A DNA stretch of 64,000 nucleotides from assembly GCF_000204055.1 (NCBI RefSeq), contig NW_006768810.1, forward strand, positions 290,632-354,631, given 5' to 3'. Made by a program: the position numbers and the translations under genes. This document shows, one piece after another, positions 22,251 through 34,081 of the stretch (the stretch's first letter is position 1; each line of letters starts with the position of its first letter). Source of the DNA: Melampsora larici-populina 98AG31 (taxonomy: Eukaryota > Basidiomycota > Pucciniomycetes > Pucciniales > Melampsoraceae). Under the pieces are notes generated by a model, which was given only the letters and a program-made list of their open reading frames with translations, did not search any database and was not told the origin of the DNA.

Positions 22251-23399
22251 TGTATTCACACGTGTATAAGACTCCTATAACTAACTTAAGCGCCTACATG
22301 GAAAAAACAATGTAGGCGCTCAAAAAAAGCGCCTACATTTTATTTGTAGAATGTAGGCATACACAAATGACGCCTACATTGGTTTTTCAGCCTGTAGGCG
22401 TCATTTGAAAAAGGAAAAGGCGCCTACATCATAAATGTAGGTGCTTTTTGGCGGAAAACAACTGTGTAGGCGTAATTTGGACAGCGCCTACATGGATTTC
22501 ATGTGGGCTGCAAATAGCAATGGCCTGTTTTTATTCAATTCCTTTGAGATTTTCTGAGTAAAAAAATAAAACAAATCTAATCAAACTGAATACATAGACC
22601 AAGAAGTAGACAAACAGCTATAAGGCCATGTTCAATTGAAGGAAATTTGCTTGAATTGCAATATAATACATGCTAAGATAAAATTGAATATATATCATCA
22701 TCATTTGAATCATATACCAAATCAAGTATTTTGTTGATTTTTGTACAAGTAATGAAAGAAAAATTACTAAAAAAAGAAAACGAGCCAAGCAAATCTGAAC
22801 AATTGAACTTTTTGTTCTTTAGAAGCAGGATTCAATTTTTCAATTTGATTGTTTTCAACTTTTAATAAATTGTTTTTTCATGAGTGATAGTCGTTGTCAA
22901 AGGCTTCCTCATTTTTGATGTTCCATTCACAGGTTGAATTGCATTAGCTACAAAAGCGGATTGATTTCTTTTTTTTGATTTTTTAGGTAATAGTTCAAGA
23001 CAGCAACCCACTTTCAGTGTCCATCCCACACTTGGATAATGATGACTAGGCTTGCATAAGGTCTGCGTCAAACCCTACCCACAAGATTCTGGTGCGTGAA
23101 GCCAACCCAGTCTTGGGGAGGACAAGTACAGTTAAACCTCAGCAGTGACCGTACATCATCATGATCCAAAACCGATTTCATAGAGGAATGCCATTGGTGA
23201 GATCAAGTAGTTCCGCATTCACATAGTGAAGAATTAACATGCAAGATCCAATTCCATCCTCTATCAAATTGGCCTGTGAGACTTCCCATCATGGAAGAAA
23301 GAATCAAGGTTTATCTCACATCATTCTCGTGATTTAGATAGATGAATCTAAAGATAACAAAGTTGGATTACTTTGAAGAAATTGAAATGAAGTGTTTTG

Positions 23400-23700
23400 A
23401 ATTTAATGAATGAGATTGCTTGATTTGATTAGGAACTAAAGATTCAATCTAATTTGGTTTGATTGGATGATGAGCTGTTGAGATGATTGATTACAGGTGA
23501 ATCAGATGGAGACAATTGATTTTCATTGAATCAGATGGATGGAGTCTGGGGATGATTGATCTTGATTGAATTGGATGAAAACGATTGATTTTGATCAAAT
23601 CAGATGAAAATGATAGATTTTGATCCAATCGGATGAAAACTATTGATTTTGATTGAATCAAATGGAAAAAATTGATTTATCAATTGAAAATGAAATTGTT
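23400..23700. repeat. Degenerate GATTGATTTTGAT-type repeat
   Basis: The motif ATTGATTTTGATnnAATCAGATG recurs many times at spacings near 35 bp in the non-coding right half of the 3.7-kb element. The rest of 22527-24034 holds no gene. Confidence 0.6.
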
Positions 23701-25084
23701 TTTGTGTCTAATCACTAAAAAAGGTTAAACCATTGTTTGTTAATAAATCACAAATGGATTGAAAGGGGGTGGGACTGAGAAGAGGAATCTAAACCTGAGC
23801 AAGAGAACAGAAAAGAAAGGGGCATTTGATGGAATATTGATGAGTTCCAAGTTGAATATTGTGAGTAATTCAAAGATAGAAGGATTTGAAATACTTACCC
23901 AAAGAAACAAAAGTGAGAGAAGGAATGTTTGAGTTTGTAGGTGGGAATGGTTGATGATTTAAAAGGTACTTTACTCCAGAGAAGGCATATATTGCAACCT
24001 ATGTACCGGTGGTGAATCGGGTAAAGCTATTAGATGTGATATGGTGTCATTTTGTTTGTCGGTATGACACTTGTTGGCCGTCAGACCATCCGCAATGACT
24101 CATGTTACGACACGGGATTTGGCAAACAAAAATCCATGTCGATGTGTGTTGGTATGAGTCATGTTGTATGATTTTTGGCTTGGGGATGAATTTTGATCAA
24201 ACATGACATGGAAAAATTACACGCGTAACCCATGTCATTTTTATATGTTGGTATGAGTCTATACGTACACCATATTGGACATTCATTGGGAACATACAAT
24301 CCAGATTCATTATTGGGACTGTTTTCAGCAATACCTGATCTTGAACAATTATCAATCCAGTCCGGTACATCAAGGTGCTTGAAGCTACAACCGCCAGCTC
24401 TTTCAAATTTATGTTACTTTTGTTTCACTCATAACAGCACAAATATAGAAGGTTTCTAATATCACTACAGCCTCAAAAGACACATTCAAATTTCTGGAAC
24501 TGGATCATTTCACGCGGTATGAAGGCTTACAACAAGTATTTGAACCTGTCAAAGATACATTAGAGGGTCTCTTTGCATGGTTGACGGTCAAATTGGCAAA
24601 AGTGTGATAGATTTTTTCCCAAAATTGAGGGTCATTGGAGGTTGTTATTTTCTCACTTTCCTCGTACCAGAATTGCGGTGGTTGCAAGTTCCAATGTTCA
24701 GGAATGTTAGAACATTTGTTGCAGATCTATTTGAAGTTGAGTTTCATTGGAAAAATGCTTTTGAACTTGTTGGTGTGGATGGTATGAAGGGCGTCATCAA
24801 GTTCAAGCACATGGTCTTCACTACACATGCTGATTCAGAAAGTCAAGAGATCACACCTGAATTGCTTCAAGCATTTGAATCCCTAGTGTCATATCACTGA
24901 TGAATTAACATCAGATGAAATTTTGGTTTGTTCAACTCTTTCCATCTCATCACATCAAGATGTTGAAATTAAAAATGTTTAAAGATTGAATACTGATTTT
25001 TTTACTTGATGTATAGGAAATAGATCTTAAGCTTAATGTACCAATGGAAACAAGCCATCGGATTGACCTGTTAATAAAACTTTA

Positions 25085-25400
25085 ATTTAATTTTTTTTCA
25101 TTGTCAAACTTACATATCCTCTTCTTTTTGGTGATATTCAAATGTCTTCTTATTGGAAATATCTGTGTCTCTTTCTGTTTTGTATTCATTTCCACTACAA
25201 GCTTAGTTTTGAAAGGTTCAAATCTACTCTACCTTCACTAAAGCACCAGAGGTGGCTTGCTGCCTTGGTGATCAGTGACACATCACTTATGATCCCTTTT
25301 CAAGTACAGCTCTTCTGCTTAGGATCACCAATACTGAATTTGTAAGGATGCTTGTGAAATCAAAGAGAAAATTACAGATCTGGTTGTACTTATCTACAAG
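25085..25400. repeat. F-box 3' flank, second copy
   Basis: Homologous to 14700-15010. See that entry. Confidence 0.7.
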
Positions 25401-26437
25401 TTGATGAGGGTTTGTGTTTTCAAAGGTTGGAGATTTTGTTGTTCTTTTAAGTAAGCAAGGTGACCAATAACTCAGGCTGAGCTCTTGACCCACATGCTAA
25501 ACATCCAGACCATTTGATGCCCACTTAACTGACCTTCAATCAGGCCAACAACATCTTGACTTTTTAAATTGACATTGAAGGTACTTTTTGCACAATTCTG
25601 CCACTATATCAAAGTAGACAAACCAGACAGGCAACAAGTCAATCATGATCATACCTGTTGTCACTGCCAGCATTAAAGAGGTTCTTGGTGTGGTGAGTTA
25701 AAGAGGCATGTCAAGCAAAATTTTAAAAATCTGGTAAACCAGTGAAAATCTCAAGTTTCAGCGCTTTTAGGAGTCTTATGATATCAATTGAAGCTCTTGT
25801 AGGCTTATACATTTCATATTACATCATCATTTATTTCACAAAAGATATTGAAAAGCCAACAAAACAGTAATAAAACATATTCATAAGAAGAGAAAAGAAG
25901 AAAACGGGTGGAAAAACTCGAAAATGTAATAAAAAAGTATCTATAGAAGATCTTTAGAAGGATTTAAGCAAATGTTTCCGGGAAAGTTGGGGATCAAAAA
26001 TACTTATTAAGATGCAAAACTTTCATCTTTGAACTTTTCAGAAAGATAAGCAGGCTTAGAAGTTATGGAAAATTCGATTATTGGTGATTTTGGAGGTGTA
26101 TAGGTTTTGAAAGTGGTTTTTAGGGTGTTAATATTGGAGATATGGCTTACTTGAGATTGGAATATGAAAGAGGGACGTAATGTTAGTCAATACAGAGGTT
26201 AATCGCGTGATTTGATAAGGAGGTGTAAAAGGTATTAAGGGATGGGTGTCTTTTTGAGGATGGTAAACTGGGATTTCCGGGTATCAAGGACCAGGCGCGG
26301 AAGTGAGGTTGTCGTTGTGAAAGGAGTATTGTTATAAGTAGGCTTGTTTTAACCGGGTTTTTGAGCAATCTTTTTAAAAGTGGCTTATAAAGCACTTTCA
26401 AACTTTGTTTAGGCAAGATAAATGATTTTTTATTGTT
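25401..26437. other. No gene recognised
   Basis: The sequence is AT-rich. The minus-strand ORF at 26183-26446 shows no conserved features and is probably fortuitous. Confidence 0.35.
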
Positions 26438-26680
26438 GAGCCTCACATGGTTTCAGTGAGGCTCGTGATCAAGCAGACTTCTATTACAAGGAACTGATGT
26501 AAATCAGTTCTCTAATTCAGTTGCTCTTTGCTCCATTGCAACACATTTGTGAGGTCCTAAAATTGGAGCTCACGAATGTGTTGCTATTTGATTGTTTTTG
26601 ACTCTAAGAATATGGTTTTGGCACATTTGATAGTGATGCAACCTGTGCATCTTCCCCTCGAGGATGATTTGCACAGGCTT
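26438..26680. repeat. Four consecutive hairpins
   Basis: Stems: GAGCCTCAC/GTGAGGCTC (26438-26464), GAACTGAT/ATCAGTTC (about 26490-26510), GCAACACATTTGTGAG/CTCACGAATGTGTTGC (26537-26583) and CCTGTGCA/TGCACAGG (about 26642-26677). They could be a structured RNA or remnants of foldback ends. Confidence 0.5.
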
Positions 26681-26890
26681 TTTAAGTTCAAATGAGCAAG
26701 AAGATCTATGGGTTTTGGAAGTACATCCATCACCGGAGGCAAGGGGAGTTCTGTGAAAGGTGTGCTTATGGAATATGAGGACACCTATAAGGATCTTTCA
26801 TCCTTTCTTCCTTCCTCAGTGATAATTAGTTATGAAGCCATATCTATCTATAATTGGAAATATCTGCTTCAATCAAATTTTGTGCGTTGG

Positions 26891-27225
26891 CAGGCCCCCG
26901 GATAGCTCCTATGGAGCATACCAACAAAAAAAACTCAAAACTTCAGTTATTCATACCTGAATTTAAGGGTTTGGGGGGCCAAGAATACCCCATTTGTAGG
27001 TAACATTTGCAAAAAAAAATCACAAAAAATGCCAAAAAATCCTTGCTAACATGCAAAGCTAGCCAAGGAAAAGCTAGGAAATCTTGCATTAATTCCTCCA
27101 AGGTTGCCATGATCTGATGCCAACAGGGTGAAAACATACTTTTTTTGTCCCTAACATCAAGAAAAATTCAAAGCAAAAAATACCTTTTTAGTCGGTACCT
27201 TCAATAGGAGCTATCCAGGGGCCTG
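26891..27225. mobile_element. 335-bp MITE, CAGGCCCC ends (copy 2)
   Basis: The ends CAGGCCCCCGGATAGCTCCT and AGGAGCTATCCAGGGGCCTG are inverted. The interior matches 18078-18418 in the opposite orientation. The CAGG...CCTG termini resemble hAT-type MITEs, but no 8-bp duplication is visible. Confidence 0.7.
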
Positions 27226-28802
27226 CTTTGGCTATTAATGACATCAATAAGTAGGGATCAGGATGATTAAAATATCACCATCAAGCTCAGCATTCACCAG
27301 TCTATCCATCGTAACATTGCAAACATCAAGCATGGTTTTAGATAGGTCAGCAAGTGACATCCTTCTGCATGTCACTCGCGCTCTACATGGATCTTGGGCT
27401 GATCCTCGCCAATCTCAAAGTCAAAATCTAGTCTTGAACTGGAAAAGTTAGCAACAACGCGCAGGTTTTGGGCCAAACTGCGCCTGGTCCTTATTGAAGT
27501 TATGTATTGGTGGTATTAGTCATAAATAAGGTTAATAGAGGGATTTTCCGAGATTTGCACGGCTGTAGATTTTTAGATGATCATATAAAGTTCAGAAAAA
27601 GATTACTAATGCTGTGTAAAAGAGTAAAAATGGGTGAAAAATGATGAAAATAGAGTTTTTTAGGTTATTACATATGTTAAATGACGTCAGACAAGGTTGG
27701 TAGATGGCTCAATCAGCGCGCAAGGTGTGATTACATAATGTACAAATCTTAAACCACTAGTAACGGGTGTATGTGAAAAAACGTATAAGGCAAAAAGATT
27801 TATATTGTGAATTTTGAGAACCGGCCACAAGACACATGTATGCGGCTTATATATAAATCTCACAGCGTTTCACAGTGAAGATCTTTTGACAAAGATCTTT
27901 ACACAGAAATTACTCATTAACCACTCATGCAAAGTACCTCATGTGATAGTGATTAATGATCAGAATTGCGTGTAGATCATGAATCAATTATGTAAATAAT
28001 CAAAATCAGCCTGTGGAAAAACTTTGAAATACCAAAATACGGTTTTCAGCTATTTTACAAGTAAAATTCAACATGTAAGCATCACTTGAAGTGCTGTACA
28101 TCAATTACATTACATGAAGAATAAGATTTGCTGTGCAGATCACGCCATACATTAGTAACATTACATTACAAAGTGCAAATTAAGTGTTTTTGATGGTTTT
28201 TGATGGTTTTTGAAGTTGGTTGACTGTAATTAAGGGTTGTAGCTGGACTATAAAAGGTGTCTCTCTTTCTGTAATAATTTTGTCCGCTTTTTCTTTATCT
28301 TATACAATTATAATAGTGTCATCAACAGTTCAATCTGCTATTGTTGTACTAATTTCACTAATTAGCCCCTTTCATCAAAGGAGAAAATTCTTTACGTGTT
28401 ATAAGACTATAAGTTTTCATTTGTGAATAACAGTCAAAGTTTGTTGATTTAATTTGAGTGTGTTCAATAAGAATCAAAGGTTCTTTTTGTGGTTTTAAAC
28501 TGGGAATAATACATACATTCTATTGAGTTAATTTCTCTGGTGCCTTATCCTTAAGAACCCAACAAATCCCCGTGTTGATACGGAAACCCCATGATTGAGG
28601 TGTTTTGGTATGCTTGTACTCACAGTTGCACATGACATCAAGACTCTTGATTGGCCCCCTAAATCAGGAGACTCTTGACAAACATCCAGAGACTCTTGAC
28701 GACTCACCTTGCATTTGACGGGGTCCACTGCAACAATTTTTGGCAATTTCACCACCCGTATTTTTGGGAGCTCACATTTTACGGGCTCTGCTGCTGATGA
28801 TC
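27226..28802. other. No gene recognised
   Basis: AT-rich sequence with scattered short ORFs and no clear repeats beyond small palindromes such as AGATCTTTTGACAAAGATCT near 27882. Confidence 0.35.
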
Positions 28803-29293
28803 TTATGGCTTACATATACATGAAATTTGGTGTGTGTGCCAATTCTTTTGGCTAGTGACCTTTTCAATCCTCAATAGCTGCGTCCCCTTCAAGTAAATAT
28901 CCTCTGGACCTAAGAAAGGCCTTGTGATCCTGCTCAACCTACACATGTTGGTTCTTTTGAATTTATTTCTTGGGTTTCAGAAAGTGCTAGAAACCAGACT
29001 TAAAAAATCGAGGTTTGTGTAACAATCCAGCTTGCCTGCTGTGAGGTTTTGACATGTTGAATATCTTTCTCGAGAATTGTGGTGCTTTTTGCAGACTCTA
29101 CCCTCTCATTACTCTGAATTAAATGGGCCAGATATGGAGTGAGTCATATTCAGGTGTGTGGAATCAGCAGGCGAACAAGGCATTTCTTGGGTCCAGAGGA
29201 TATATATTTGCAGGGGACAGAGCTATTGAGGATTGAAAAAGTCGCCAGCCAAAACAAATTGGCTCACACGCCAAATTTCATGTATAAGCCATG
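28803..29293. mobile_element. Foldback element (about 490 bp)
   Basis: The left arm from ATGGCTTACATATACATGAAA to TCTGGACCTAAGAAAGGCC pairs with the right arm 29180-29293 (GGTCCAGAGGATATAT...TTTCATGTATAAGCCAT). The arms are about 120 bp and roughly 80 percent complementary. No target duplication was found. Confidence 0.65.
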
Positions 29294-29869
29294 AGTCCCT
29301 CTCTCAACTACTTGCTGGTTTAAGAGGGACTTGGGTAAGTTAGAGCCCCCACATAGGAGCCCAATCAATCATTAGTCCCAATTGCTCCGCGCGAGTCAAA
29401 CTGCAAGTTTGATGAAGACAAGAAGATCTGGCGATCAAACACCGGCAACATTTTTACATGGTATAATGGTAAGCACCAGCACAAAGCACTGGGAATTGTG
29501 ATGTTCAATCACATTGGTGCTGTGTGATGTACTGATGATGTGATTTTGAGTAGCTTGTCCTGGAAGTGATTCAACATAACATGTGAGGTTAGATTACAAG
29601 GGTTCATGTGATTCATCTGCGCTGTGATTTCACATTGCATGGATCCTTTGTGATGCAACTTTATGTGATGTAAAATTGCTCAGATTCAAATGCATGACTG
29701 TCATCTGTGCAACTCAACCCTTTACATTGCTTGTTGCACATGTGATGTAAAGTATCAATGGCAACCACTACAAGCATGTAATATGAAATGTCAAATTGTG
29801 ATGCATTTGAGTACAAAAAGAGTTCAGGAATGATTCTATGAAGTCTTATGATTAAGAATGATCTGATGA
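29294..29869. other. No gene recognised
   Basis: Contains a hairpin GTCCCTCTC...AAGAGGGAC around 29294-29330 and a stretch rich in GTGATGT motifs (29480-29760). Confidence 0.35.
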
Positions 29870-31013
29870 CACTACACCAAATTGCAAATTTACCCCTGAG
29901 TTTCGAAAATTGAGAGGACATAGCAAATTATAGAGAAGCTGGCAAGGGTCAGAAAAATATGAAAAAATAATGGTTGGGCCCTTTGCTGCATTGCGATCAT
30001 CTGGAATATTTTTTCATATTTTTAAAACCACAATGCATATAACACAACAGAAAATATAATATCTTCTGGGCAGAAAATATAAAAACTGACACACAAAGAT
30101 ATTGAGCACTCGGACAGAGAGAGAAAAATACAAAAAAAAACATATTGCTCTTATGGTTGAGACCTTTGATTTGAGTATTCTTTTGTATTTTTAGTGTGAA
30201 AATGGTTGATTGTACTAACAAAAAACCTTTGGGATCATCAGATTACAACCTGTAACAGATATTGGAATTTGACCAATGTGCATCATTTTAATTCAACAAT
30301 CCCTTGTATCATCTAAATTCTGGGTCAAACCACTTGATTTGTAGTTCATTGGAAAGCCAAACTCTGTGACTATATCTTTCATTCAGGCAGAAATTCCAAA
30401 GAATATCTATGCGGCTATATACTAAACATTTTCAAGACAAATATTTTTTTGTAGCAGAGATGCAGATTGTATGGCTCAACATAAGATTTAAATGAAGCCC
30501 ATGGCTTTCTAATGAACTAATTAACAAGTGTTTTGACCAAGATTGCAAAAGATATGAGGGATTTAAAATTCAAGATATCCCCTTGTCACCCATTAGCCAA
30601 ATTCCAATCTCTGTTACAGGTTGTAATCCAATGATCCTGAAGGGTTTTTCACCTGGGGTTTTTGTTAGTACAATCAACAATTTTCACACTAAAAATACAA
30701 AAATATACTCAAATCAAAGGTCTCAACCATAGGAACAATATGCAAATTGTTGTGTATTTTTCTATCTCTTCTTGACTGCTCAGTATCTTTGTGTGTCAGT
30801 TTTTATATTTTCTGCCCAGAAAGTATCATATTTTGTGTTGTGTTATACACATTGTGGTTTTAAATATATGAAAAAATATGCCAGATGATTACAATGCACC
30901 AAAGGGCCCAACCATTATTTTTCATATTGACCTGACCCTTGCCAGCTTCTCTATAATTTCCATGTCTTTTCAAATTTCCAAACTCAGGGGTAAATTTGCA
31001 ATTTGGCGTAGTG
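29870..31013. mobile_element. CACTA-type foldback element (1.14 kb)
   Basis: The ends CACTACACCAAATTGCAAATT and their inverse (AATTTGCAATTTGGCGTAGTG) have arms of at least 130 bp, including CCCTTGCCAGCTTCTCTATA. Flanks are TGA on the left and TAA on the right, so the 3-bp duplication is imperfect. Non-coding. Confidence 0.75.
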
Positions 31014-32090
31014 TAAAGTTGTACTTGGGATATGGGTACAGGCAAATAATTCCTCCCCAGTAAAATCAACATATTTCATTTGATGTCCTTTTGTTCTGAT
31101 GTAGCTCTTTCTGCAAGATACAGTTTGGATATTTTATTAAGGCAGCTGATTGAACTTGTCTGATTTCCATATATCCGCTGCACAGGCTGCAGTCACTTGA
31201 GATATGCACACAGTTTTGCCTCAAGCAGTGTATGTTTTTTCAGTGTGTGTGACATCCCTGCACAAGCAATCTATGTTCACTATGCCCCCTTGGAGCAGAT
31301 TTCATAATCTGAATGCTGGGACTTGCTCAAGCCTAGGGCCTGTGGCAAGGGACTTTGATGAGTTTGAATGCTGCACAGCTTCTTCACTGTCCGCTGTCAT
31401 TTGAATTACTTGAAATCATCCATTTGCTATTTATAGATGCCCCACAATCTTGCAGACACCAAAGTTACTGATTCACAAGCCAGTCTGCTAATTTTCATCA
31501 ACACATTAAGTGATGCTCTGCTAATTTTCATCAATAACTCAATTGATGCAATGATTTGGCACCATACCTTTTTTGAGCAATTGCCAAGACTTGTATGATA
31601 CCAGGTCTGACTTGTGAGATTTCTCCTGATGATTCTCTGGGTGGTTGTGAGGTTTTATGAGAAAAAATAAAATCCAATCATTCCACATTTGCCACACGTT
31701 ATTCCACTCACCTTTCTTGCTCTTTAGATTTTCTTCAGAAATTCTTCATTTCTTGATAAAGATCTCTCAAGCTTTGACTTTCAATTTTCATCACTTGAGT
31801 CGTCCAACACAATCTATCATCTATCATACACATATTTAACATTAAGGAGTTGAAATTAAAAGTAGTCGATCTTTCTCCTTTAGACAACAAAGCACATACC
31901 ACATTTTTAAGACCAAGAAAAATCAGGCCTACAAAATAAGCCAAAAGTCTTCCTCTATGTAAGTCAGCTCATCTTCTAGGGCAGATATTGAGCCACAGAT
32001 ATTCATCTGTACTTTATTGCTCTTCCAATCCATCAGATCTACAGCAAAAAGATAACTGGGAAAAATTTCAAGAAAGATTGTCTATTCAAG
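31014..32090. other. Intergenic; partial repeat at 31225-31400
   Basis: 31320-31370 (GACTTGCTCAAGCC...AAGGGACTTTG) is related to the arms of the foldback at 17295-17876. 31650-32090 is pyrimidine-rich and is the likely promoter region of the secreted-protein gene. Confidence 0.4.
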
Positions 32091-32593
32091 ATGAATTTTG
32101 GAAGTATTCTTCTTTTATTGAGCTTGGAGACTCTGGTGCTTGTGATGGCTGTGCCTGCTCTCAACCTTCATTCGGAAATTGGCAATGTTTTGAAGCAACA
32201 AGCAGAGACCACCACAGGTCCAATAAAACATAGCTATTTGGACCACAGCCTAAAAGAATACCTACAGAGTGGATATCTTGAGCAAAAAAACAAAGTAATT
32301 CTCAAGAATCTTGAAAACCCAAACCCCAGCAAAGATGAGCAATTCCACGAAGAGACCAACTTTATCAGAAGTTTAGCACAAGCTAATTCTACTCCAGATG
32401 CATCCGTGCAGTCTGATAGCTCTGTGCTAGCTTGTGGTCAGGCACTGATGGAAATGACAAAAAGCATACTCCATGAATTAAAAATCAGACCAGGGGGATT
32501 GGGTGAATGGGCTGGCAAGCTTGGGTTCCTGTATTATTGTGTCCTGCAGATTCTCTGGAGACGAAGACTACTAGTACTCTAGGGAATAACTGA
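32091..32593 (+). CDS. Candidate secreted protein
   Basis: The ATG at 32091 opens a classic signal peptide: MNFGSILLLLSLETLVLVMA followed by VPALN, with cleavage probable around residues 20-25. The mature part is hydrophilic (HSEIGNVLKQQAETTTG, HSYLDHSLKEYLQSGYLEQ) with a single Cys near residue 111, and resembles no family I know. Model: 32091-32502 joined to 32550-32593, 151 residues. The 47-nt intron has a GTGAAT donor and a CTGCAG acceptor. After splicing the frame reads DSLETKTTSTLGNN and TGA (32591-32593), and stays open to 32809. The extension YNIVSPSSFKVTWNMLKKYV and beyond would add 72 residues. The TGA may therefore be a nonsense mutation in a longer protein. In a plant-pathogenic rust such a protein would count as an effector candidate. 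That is inference only. Confidence 0.6.
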
Positions 32594-32809
32594 TTGGTAC
32601 ATAGGGTGCAGAGGTATAATATTGTTTCTCCATCAAGTTTCAAGGTGACATGGAATATGCTGAAGAAATATGTCAAACACGACTGGCTGAATACCCGCCC
32701 AGAAGCTACTCTATACATATTATTACTTTATGACCTATATCTGAAGAGCTTCATCTCATTTCTTCATCAAAATCAGATGGATCATTTAGAAAATGTTCTA
32801 CCAATATGA

Positions 32810-33339
32810 TTTGATCCTCCTGTGACTTTTTTTTTCTTGTGTCTCTGCAGTTTCTGTCTTTTATACAATCTGCGTGTATGTACACACATTCACACATGCA
32901 ACAAGGGCTCATTTTATAATTGTCTTCCTTTCACTCTTTCTTCTTTGCTCTCTTCAATTGTGCTCTCATCAGTCCTTTGGTGGTATTGCGTGCCTGTGAC
33001 ACTCTCAGATCGTACCCTTATCTGAAGTTTCTTGCTTGTACCCTCTCCATCTTCATTGTTTTTGTTTAGTGGTTTTTCATCACATCATCCAAGGTTTTTT
33101 ATCTTATATGGTATTCCATGAGCTGGGCCTAGATTTGCAATTGATTTATCTGACTAGAATATCAATTAGGACTGTTTCCATCTAGAATTTCAGAGCTGTT
33201 CCCGGGCAATCAGACCAGCTGTTTCTGAGGCAAACCATACATAGGTGTAATCCTTACAATACCACCAACATCATTCCTTATTTTTGCCTGGTGGGATGAA
33301 ATCTCTTACATACAGTTGTTTGTAGAGTTAATGAAATTA
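32810..33339. other. No gene recognised
   Basis: The sequence is AT-rich. The ORF at 32822-33025 is hydrophobic and low-complexity. Confidence 0.35.
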
Positions 33340-33531
33340 GGGGGTTTCAACTTGCTGATTTTCACATATTTTTACGCTACAACAACTTGGCCGTTGTAAA
33401 ATATGCATAAAATTTTCAAAGTGGGACACCTTTTTAATTCAAGATACATTGGTTTGACACATAATTTGTTTTACAAACAACTTGTCCAAATTTATAAATC
33501 TTGCAAAAAAACAAAAGAACTTGAAACCCCC
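33340..33531. mobile_element. TA-flanked MITE, GGGGGTTTCAA ends (copy 2)
   Basis: 192 bp between TA dinucleotides, related in the opposite orientation to 21784-21987. It shares the ends and the internal GTGGGACACC and ACAAACAACTTGTCCAAATTT segments. Confidence 0.8.
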
Positions 33532-34081
33532 TATTGAATTCTGTTTTTCTACACTTATTTGACATTTATTTCATTTTATGAGTTTCTATGAATTGATCTT
33601 TTTTACTTTGGCTTTGAGTTTGATCTTAAGTTTGCTTTTGGCTTTGGCTTTGGCTTTTTATTCTCAGTTCTTTTTCTTTGCTCTGAGGTGTGGTTGTAGA
33701 TGTGTGGATGTATTAGATAATGAGGTTTTACTTTTTTCTGAAGTAAAACCACCTCATTGTGCAAAAGACCTCACTTGGCATATAGGACCAAACTTCTATC
33801 CACCACAAGGTATGAACACCACTGGCGGTCCGCTGCGCTTTACTATATTCCCAAAAATCACATGCGGAGCAATTTGATGCTATAATGAAGGGCAAATTGC
33901 TACACTATCTTTTTGGAGGCGCTATGAACATCTCAGAGCGGTGTGCTATTTATGATCACTCCGCTCCGCTATGATGAAAATTCACAACAAAAAGCGCCCA
34001 AAATTGCTACAACACATAAATGTAGTGAAGTATGACAATGCAGGGCTTTCTCAATCTCTTGAGATGGCTTTTAGAATATCA
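33532..34081. other. No convincing gene
   Basis: An ORF at 33578-33877 begins with a Leu/Ala-rich hydrophobic run made of low-complexity DNA (GGCTTTGGCTTTGGCTT). I do not regard it as a gene. Confidence 0.3.

Larger units (their letters stand above)
21186..22526. mobile_element. Foldback element built of GTAGGCG-type hairpins
   Basis: The ends AGGCCCTTGCTATTTGCAGC and the inverse of GCTGCAAATAGCAATGGCCT, with arms of about 200 bp, are flanked by GTTTTT on both sides (21180-21185 and 22527-22532). The arms consist of repeated GCGCCTACAT/ATGTAGGCGC motifs, each pair able to form its own hairpin. Two smaller MITEs and a minisatellite lie in its centre. There is no coding sequence. Confidence 0.75.
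20590..24264. mobile_element. TIR element of 3.7 kb with GTAC target duplication
   Basis: Inverted ends of about 230 bp start GTATAGACTCATAC (20590-20820 and 24035-24264), with matching internal blocks such as ACACACATCGACATGGATT. GTAC flanks both sides (20586-20589 and 24265-24268), a 4-bp duplication. It interrupts the F-box pseudogene. No transposase is visible inside, so it is non-autonomous. Sola and Ginger elements make 4-bp duplications, but the superfamily is not established. Confidence 0.75.
20046..25075 (+). pseudogene. F-box family gene, split by a transposon
   Basis: The 5' part (20046-20585) aligns with the gene at 15369: LPFEILNQILTEFVNR, LRLVSKTWSKAVMQFYFETI, LECCLKVSPELIEAIKTIGD. 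Stops occur, including one six codons after the Met and a TGA near 20323. A 3.7-kb element follows. The gene resumes at 24269 with LLGLFSAIPDLEQLSIQ, LKLQPPALSNL and LRWLQVPMFRNVRTFVADL. A one-base frame change occurs before LTSDEIL, near 24880. The conserved last intron (GTTTGT donor) and exon EIDLKLNVPMETSH end the gene near 25075. It is plainly non-functional. Confidence 0.85.

Noticed and set aside
33578..33877. ORF with a hydrophobic N-terminus resembling a signal peptide
   Set aside because: The hydrophobic run comes from low-complexity TTTGGCTTTGGC-type DNA, and the rest has no conserved pattern or splice support.
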